A stretch of 64,000 nt of DNA, taken from the NCBI GenBank assembly GCA_037447655.1, contig JBBHKE010001973.1, positions 1,269,954 to 1,333,953 of the forward strand, written 5' to 3'. Under the pieces are notes generated by a model. That model saw nothing but the letters and a program-made list of their open reading frames with translations. It made no database searches and was not told the origin of the DNA. The DNA comes from Zygnema cylindricum. Its lineage: Eukaryota > Streptophyta > Zygnematophyceae > Zygnematales > Zygnemataceae. Of this stretch, positions 58,001 through 64,000 are shown in pieces. Each line of letters starts with the position of its first letter. Position 1 is the first letter of the stretch. A program made the position numbers and the translations under genes.

Positions 58001-59141
58001 TGTTATGGTACAAAAGATTTTAGTAGCCAGTTCCGGAGGGACTGTCGCCGGAGCCAAAAAGGACTATTAAAACAGAATAAATAAACTTCAACGCAAAAAT
58101 AACGAAAATAAAAAAGAATTAGCTAATTCACATTTAACAATATCACCTTGCCCGGAAAATGGAATCAACGATATAATTAATAATGAAGGTAAAGCAAGCT
58201 CAAGATACCGCGGAAAGCCAAGCGGACATAAAGAGAAGACGAAATATCTCCTTGTGGCACCAGTGACCGGTATGATCCTCCTTCACACCTCGATTTTCGC
58301 AGATCGGATCCGACTAGACTCTTCTCAGTTTGAAATGGCAAAAGTCAAGATCACCCAAAAGGATGGATAGTGCCAACTAACCCTCCGAACTACGACCTCC
58401 AAACAAGACAAATCCAAACCAAGATGGCAATAGAGTCAAACACTCAAGCAAGATAAAGATTCTCCAAAAGAAGGTTTGTTTGGAATTTTTTGAGGGTTTT
58501 CACAGAAGACATTACTGAAACAACAACCTGTCTCCTTCGGACCCAAGTGCCTTATACAGCAAAGTTTGTCCAATTTTAGGTCCAAAAGTCAAAGCCATGC
58601 TACTAACCAATGAGCGGCAAGCAAATGTAAATGAAATGACATAAGATAATATAATCTATAATACACTTGATGTAAAACGTTATGCTCCTCATTGCGGCTG
58701 GATTCGCGGGCGAAAGTAATTATTCGTTCCACTACTACAAGACAAAGTACTGGAAAAGGACACGAAAGTGCCAGACTTTGACCTAAGGTAATTAAAGGAC
58801 CGAAAGTCACCTGAACTTGAACTGAATTCCTATGGACAGCTAACAAAATAATCTAGACGACAATCCGAAAAGTTACGTGGCCATCTACAATGTACCCCCC
58901 ACGAGGGCTGGCAGAAACTAGTCCCATGTAACGAAATCGCAATCTTTGAGAAGGTAGAACTTGGTCGTTCGGCCTCCGTTAGGCCCGAATTAAAGTGCGT
59001 ACCACTCGGTTTAGTAAATACAAGCATTTCGTCCTCATTGGTGCACTCCCTCTTTTTTACTCTGATGACCATACAAGTAAAAAAAGGTCCGTAAATCCTT
59101 GGTAATACAAACGTGTGCCGGAAACGCACAGAAGCTTGACA
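58001..59141 (-). repeat. Unclassified repeat S, copy 2
   Basis: It pairs with copy 1 at 23207-24129. It runs from TGTTATGGTACAAAAG to GAAGCTTGACA, TG..CA-like ends. The minus strand has GCTGTATAAGGCA (58549-58561) as a TATA-like box. No coding is seen. Its right end abuts an RNase H fragment without a visible target duplication (CACAC against ATAAT). Confidence 0.5.
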
Positions 59142-59232
59142 ATAATTTTTGCAATCCATTCTTCATATACCTAAGTTTTTGAAAAAATGATTTCACCCAC
59201 ATCAATTATTTCACCATCAAACAAGAGGCCAT
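59142..59232 (-). pseudogene. RNase H fragment
   Basis: The minus strand reads MASCLMVK-LMWVKSFFQKLRYMKNG, the copia RNase H stretch after the second catalytic residue. It is bounded by S on one side and the N 5' LTR on the other. Confidence 0.7.
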
Positions 59233-59754
59233 TGTTGAAATGTATGTATTTTCTAGGTTTGAATAAAGGAAAAATTAATAAGAGGAATTCAGCAAAGGCA
59301 GCCTGCCTCTCGCTCCACTCTCCAAACCCTCACACTTGTCGCATTCATTCAAGGTTGAAGAGGAAGCTAGAGCCATGGCTGCCCATGATGCCTAGAAATA
59401 GAGACAAGCTATAGTTTTTGGTAGGTTTACCAAAAGGGTTTTGACAGACCCAGGAATTGATTGTGATACCTGCCGTACGTCAAAAATCTGATAGGTGGTA
59501 GCTTTATCCTATAGTCTAGGATTAATGCTAAAGGTGAGTTTGATAATTATATAAACGTGAACCACACAATATGTTTCATTTAACTGATTATGGGACTGAA
59601 TATACACCGAAACGGATTAGACTCACGAATTCCGGACCGCACGGAATTAACTACACGACATTTTATTTTGACGGCCAATATTAAATGCCAGTCTTCATCG
59701 AACAGCTGTGGTGCGAGCCAGGATTCCAAAGTGGGTGACTTGGCGTTTTTGGGC

Positions 59755-60658
59755 TGTTGAAAAGAGGTGATTAATAGTTCACTTCTATATTTTAGTTAGA
59801 ATGTAAAGAGAGAGAAAGAGAAAAACAAAGGCACGCCATGGTTGCCGCGTCATTTAAAAGGAGGCAAAATGAAATAGAAGGTATTTTACTATTTGTAGCA
59901 AAATACAGCCTCTAGCCGAATTTGAACCGGGGTCTACAGACTACTATTTAGACCTAAGCCTTATCCATTAAGGCACTAGAGAAAATTTATATGTGCTACG
60001 TTTTACGCATATTCATCTATTTATTAAACGGACTAAGTTACAGCAGATTAACGAAAACACGCATTAATCAATTCATGCATGGAAGCGAATCAAAACCGCA
60101 TAAATACAAATGATAGGACGGCCACAATTGCAGCTGCCACCCGCAATAAACTTTCGGTGGCCTTTGGGGATAGCGTCACGCGATGCCACGTGGCACCATA
60201 CTATTGGATATCGGAGAAGTTGGGAGGAGGAACCATGGCTCCCGTTTTGACACACGTCACTTTGAAGGCCATGTCTTACAATGGTCGTACAATAAGTACA
60301 TTGCCTAGTGTACCTTCTTGTACTATATAGTGTTTCTATTGGACTAGGGTTTAGTAGTAGGCAGTCGTAAGTAGGCAGACCAAGACTTAGTGAAATTTAG
60401 GTACCTCTCTCTAAAAGAGCTTGTAACTATAAAGGTCATCTTTGACCAGCCATAACTTACTGCTCAGGGGAGCAAATTCAGTGATTATTTTTGCGTTTGA
60501 CTCAGGGGAGTCTTGTCCTCATAGGGGTGAGAGTGGTCAGAATCTTTGTGTGCCTGGGTGGCGCTTATTTAGCGGGAAAGTAGAAGGGGAAAATATTATC
60601 CTATAGGCTTTACATAGGTTGCTCATTCTATGGGTCAATGGAGACCACAGTATTGCAT
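59755..60658 (+). mobile_element. Solo LTR P inside N 5' LTR
   Basis: The 904-bp segment runs from TGTTGAAAAGAGG to CAGTATTGCA. The N 3' LTR lacks it, and alignment of TTTTGGGC/ACTGCC with TTTCAAGC/ACCGCC places the empty site. The flanks TGGGC and TGGTT are a decayed duplication. Near its end ATG at 60639 starts METTVLQ, the LTR-borne gag start. It carries a tRNA-like module on the minus strand. Confidence 0.8.
59900..59978 (-). promoter_or_regulatory. Antisense tRNA-like module in P
   Basis: On the minus strand TAGTGCCTTAATGGATAAGG resembles the D-arm of tRNA-Arg genes (TGGCCTAATGGATAAGG, from memory). GTTCAAATT (complement of 59919-59927) is one base from the B box, and TTTT follows at 59900-59903. 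This is the clearest hint of a specific tRNA ancestor. Confidence 0.55.
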
Positions 60659-61280
60659 GGTTACTGCCACTCCTGATGACACGTGGCAAGATCTAGAAGG
60701 ATTGCAAGATCTCCAGAATGGAGATGACAATTCCAAAAGTGACAAATGTTACATTATGGCAATGTCATACATGGACCATATAAAAAGTACGTCAATACCT
60801 GAAATTTCTTGTACGGTAAAGTCTTATGATTGGTCCGTACCTTTGTACAAACGGGCTTAAAAAGAGGTTTTATGAATTATAATAATTTTGGTAGGTAGCC
60901 TCCTCTCTCCCATAGAGCAACTATATAAATAGGCAAACTTTGCCATTTAATTATAACTCATTTAGTTAACCATTTTCATTCATTCTTTTTGTTGAGGACT
61001 CCAGGGAGTCCACGCTACACAAAAGTTTACTCGGTCAGAGTCTATGCCTGCCAGTGTGGCTGCATTGCTAAGGGAAAGTCATAGTGGGGGAATGTGTCCA
61101 AATACTCATATTCTAACTTTGCATTCTGTTTGGAAACTAAGCGCACAAAAAGTCTTATTTCACAAGGGTGAAGCTGTATTGGGGTTTTGACTGTCAAGGT
61201 GTCAGTCATTTGGGTTTATATCAACTTAGAGTCGGCACCATCTAGATAAGCATCTTTGGATATGCAAATTTTGTGAGGGA

Positions 61281-63160
61281 ATGGACCCGATAGAATTTCA
61301 AGTTATGGGCCCACCATCTAGGGTGCCTATATTAGATGGAACATACTTCACTTATTGGGAATTTACGATTGAGGAATTACTTTTCGAAAAGCACTTATAG
61401 GGAATTATTTCGGGAAAGGAGAAGTCTCGGCCACCAGGCTTTCTTGGAACTCACTACGGAGATTCATTTGAGGCTTCCCAGAAAAACCAACTGGAGTTCA
61501 AATGGAACCAAAGGTGAAGGGAAAATCATTACCATGGAAGAGGGAAAACGGGTAAAGGAAAAAGAAACACGTATAGATAGGGGAGCTAGGCTCTCGGCTA
61601 CGGTTCCACTTGTAGGGGTCATAACTAAAAGTGAAAAAACCAACACTAGAATTTGGGAGTATAAAAACACTATAGCAAAACATCTCATACTTAGATATGT
61701 GTTTAAGGCCATATCTATCATTCTTTTAAATCTAGCCAAGTCTTCACAAATCTCGGAAACACTAAGTCAAATTTATAAGAGTGAGACTATACAGAGGCAA
61801 CAGTTAGTAAAACATGAAGTAGAGGCCTATGTTTATAAAGGTGGTAGCATAATAGAGTTTTGAAAAGATATTATTGCGTTATATGTTCAGCTTGCTAGTG
61901 CGGGATATGTAGAATTCAAGGAGAGAAAGATTAACACACTAATCATGAAACTCTAAGATGAGTACGAAAACATCATTAACCGTATGCAGGAAATGGATGG
62001 CTCCTCATCGACTTGGAGCATTACCATGGGGATAATTCTTGTGAGGAAAAGCACTTTGGAGCTTCGTAGGGGAAGTGACTGGGTGAATGCACTAACAACT
62101 GGTGGTGACTGGCGGAAGCGTGATGACAAGAACGGCGGTGACGAGCGGAAGCATGATGAGAGTAAGAAAGACAAAGGTAAACCTTATCGGAAATTTGGTG
62201 GAAAGAGAGGGAGAGGAAAAGAAAGGGGAGCTTTGAAAAAAGGGGTTTGCTTCTTTTGTAGGGAACCATGTCACTATATGGAGGAGTGTCCTTGTTTTGA
62301 AGAAATTAGAAGTTGGAATCTGAATGAGGAGGAATAAGGGGAAAAGGGAAAGAGGATGAAGAAAATTTTGAGCTTCTTCACATCGCTAGTAAAGGGAAGA
62401 GAGAAAAGCACACAAAAATTCCACGAAAGCAAAAGTGTGCTTTTGGTGGCATAAAAAAAGTAAAGGGAATTGAGGTACTTAAGGGAGTTAGACATGATGA
62501 GGATGTCAAGGAGTGTGGAAAGTATGATTTAAAAATGAGAAAGTCAGATTTAGGATCCATAATTGAAAAAAAAAAAAAAAAAAATAATGTGGATAATTTT
62601 ATAAATATTTTGGAAATAGAAAACTCGTCAGAAATAAACACTTCAACAGATTTCGAGGAAAGGGAAGAAGTAAATCTAGAGAGGGTTTTGAAGAATAGGG
62701 GATAAGAGGAATATTTAATGAAAGATTTAGGAGAAAAATGTATTTTGGGAATAAAAATAGAAAGTGATGGTGGAAAAAATTCCATGGGAGAAGTGAGGAA
62801 AGTTCAGAAAATGGGGTTATTATCATGGATAAAAACATGAGTTCGGAAAATGTAGATTTTATGAGAAATTTAGTGAGGACTCTTGATTTAAGGATAAATT
62901 TAGGGGGTAACGGTTTTGACATCACTAATGGGAATGATGCCATCTATGAAGGTGTGCTTATAAAAGGGTTAGCATCTGGGTGTGTGTTGAAGATTGGAGA
63001 TGGGGTTGGCTGTTTGAATTGCAAGAGGAAAATTGGATTTTGTGTGGATGGAAAAGAGATGAGGTGGATAGAATCTTTGTTCAGATTTTTGAAAAGTGGG
63101 ATGCTAAATAAAATGTGTGATCAACAAGATGCGATGTTTATTTCAACTCATCTAACATAA
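61281..63160 (+). pseudogene. Element N gag with fused pol scraps
   Basis: The frame begins in the LTR (MDPIEFQVMGPPSRVP) and meets a stop at about 61398. Gag continues in 61336-61863 and 61984-62337, with the CCHC knuckle CFFCREPCHYMEEC (ligands kept). Short matches follow: HDEDVK..KYDLK (integrase C-end, about 62494), STDFEEREE (linker), MKDLGEKCILGIKIESD (RT end, about 62718) and an open RNase H-like stretch at 62825-63160 (LRINLGGNGFDIT, ASGCVLKIGDGVGC, MRWIESLF). Protease, integrase core and RT core are gone. A run of about 19 A lies at 62566-62584. Confidence 0.8.
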
Positions 63161-63269
63161 CTTTTTGAATATTTACTAAAATATTTATGAGAAGAAAAGA
63201 AAAAAGAGAAAGAAAAGAAAAATGTATTTGATCGGAGTTGAAAGAAAAGTAGACTAGAAATAAAGGGAG

Positions 63270-64000
63270 TGTTGAAATGTATCTATTTTCTGGGTCTCAA
63301 TAAAGGAAAAATTAATAAGAGGAAGTTAGCAAAGGCAGCCAGCCTCTCGCTCCACTCTCCAAACCCCCACACTTGTTGTAGTCACTAAAGGTTGGAGAGG
63401 AAGTTAAAGCCATGGCTTCCCATGCTGCCCAAAGATAGAGACAAGCAATAGTTTTTGGTAAGTTTACCAAAAGGGTCTTGACAGATCCAGGATTTGATCC
63501 TGGTACTTGCCGTACGTCAAAAATTTGATAGCCAGTAGCTTTATCCTATAGTCTAGTATCAGTGCTTAAAGTGGGTTCGATAATTATATAAACATGAACG
63601 ACGCAATATGTTTCATTTAACTGTTTAAAAAATCGAATGTACACGGAAACGGATTAGACTCACGAATTCCAGACCGCACGGAATTAACAAAACAACATTA
63701 TATTTAGACGGCCTAAATTAAATGTCGATCTTCATCGAACAGCCGTGGTGCGAGCCGGGATTTCGGAGTGTGCGACTTGGCGTTTTCAAGCACCGCCACT
63801 CCGGATGAAACATGGTAGGATCTGGGAAAATTGCAAGATCTTCGGAACGCAAGATGACAACTCTAGATGTGACAAATGTCACATTATAGCAATGTTGTAC
63901 ATAAACCGTACAAAAGTACGCCGGTACCTTTACTTTTTTGTACGGTACAGTCTTATGATTGTTCCGTACCTTAGTACTAGGGGGCTTAGAGTGGGGTTTT
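63270..64000 (+). repeat. 3' LTR of N, cut by window end
   Basis: It follows AATAAAGGGAG and starts TGTTGAAATGTATC. It aligns with the 5' LTR minus P. The minus strand carries a perfect B box (complement of 63491-63499), an A-box-like TAGACTATAGG (63545-63555) and TTTT (63469). The hairpin is at about 63345-63420. Confidence 0.85.

Larger units (their letters stand above)
59233..61300 (+). repeat. 5' LTR of N, interrupted by P
   Basis: It starts TGTTGAAATGTATG and ends GATAGAATTTCA. Without P it is about 1159 bp. The gag start codon at 61281 is inside. The primer-binding site is AGTTATGGGCCCACC (61301-61315), one base from consensus. Confidence 0.85.
59233..64000 (+). mobile_element. Element N: internally deleted copia element, runs off window
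   Basis: The 5' LTR is at 59233-61300 (with an insertion), the internal region only 61301-63269, and the 3' LTR from 63270 to the window end. Only about 2 kb lies between the LTRs, against 4.3 kb in A. It keeps gag and scraps of integrase C-end, RT and RNase H, and must depend on other elements for movement. Confidence 0.85.

Noticed and set aside
62566-62584. Poly-A run as the tail of a LINE/SINE or processed pseudogene
   Set aside because: It is inside an A-rich stretch of N coding remnant, with recognisable linker sequence on both sides and no flanking duplication.
62378-62943. Ser/Phe-rich minus-strand frames of 114-135 codons
   Set aside because: They mirror the purine-rich plus strand of element N, where RNase H and RT scraps are recognisable.
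1-64000. CRISPR arrays, bacterial operons, rRNA genes
   Set aside because: No regularly spaced repeats, no Shine-Dalgarno-led gene strings and no rRNA-like conserved segments were seen. The content is eukaryotic retroelements.

Overview
The window is eukaryotic, repeat-dominated DNA with no recognisable host gene. Nearly all of it is Ty1/copia LTR retrotransposons, mostly broken and nested in each other. The host is probably a plant or another streptophyte. The primer-binding sites read GGTTATGGGCCCACC, which by my recollection of the tRNA matches the anticodon arm of plant initiator methionine tRNA; the animal arm differs in the last bases. The LTRs are also rich in ACGT/G-box-like motifs. 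Species cannot be named from this sequence.

Layout. 1-5029: LTR fragments of several families, with a 3' element end and a solo LTR. 5030-8101: 3' half of a minus-strand element (F). 8102-14508: near full-length dead plus-strand element (G). 14509-22863: two minus-strand elements (H and J) on either side of one LTR, J carrying a solo LTR. 22864-25896: fragments, an unclassified repeat (S) and a gag-LTR piece (U). 25897-33126: an LTR (E) split by an old minus-strand element (D). 33127-39104: mosaic minus-strand elements V, W and C with an in-frame gag-RT fusion and an inverted duplication. 39105-48012: element B, whose 5' LTR was hit by the only intact element, A (40884-47331). A has 1048-bp LTRs with one difference, a perfect 5-bp target duplication and an open 1452-codon polyprotein. 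48013-51336: an unrecognised, GC-richer, decayed coding-like region interrupted by a TA-flanked inverted-repeat DNA transposon (MITE). 51337-57814: dead plus-strand element L. 58001-59141: second copy of S. 59233-64000: internally deleted plus-strand element N, with a solo LTR in its 5' LTR.

Shared architecture is the most interesting content. (1) Gag starts inside the 5' LTR, so the LTR encodes the first 6-20 residues and the primer-binding site is translated. (2) That site is of the 'half-tRNA' initiator-Met type. (3) The LTRs carry, antisense to the element, a tRNA-like module with Pol III A-box and B-box matches and a T4-T5 run shortly after the B box. (4) Next to it lies an imperfect hairpin with a near-invariant loop (CAGTGACT..ACAAGT), whose stem differs between families but stays paired. 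(5) A GTAC-rich palindrome sits further along the LTR. Features 3 and 4 recur in families with quite different sequence and may form an undescribed LTR-embedded Pol III/RNA module, comparable in concept to 5S-bearing Cassandra LTRs.

A encodes a complete set of copia functions (Gag with CCHC knuckle, protease, integrase, reverse transcriptase, RNase H). The other elements are damaged and would depend on proteins supplied in trans.
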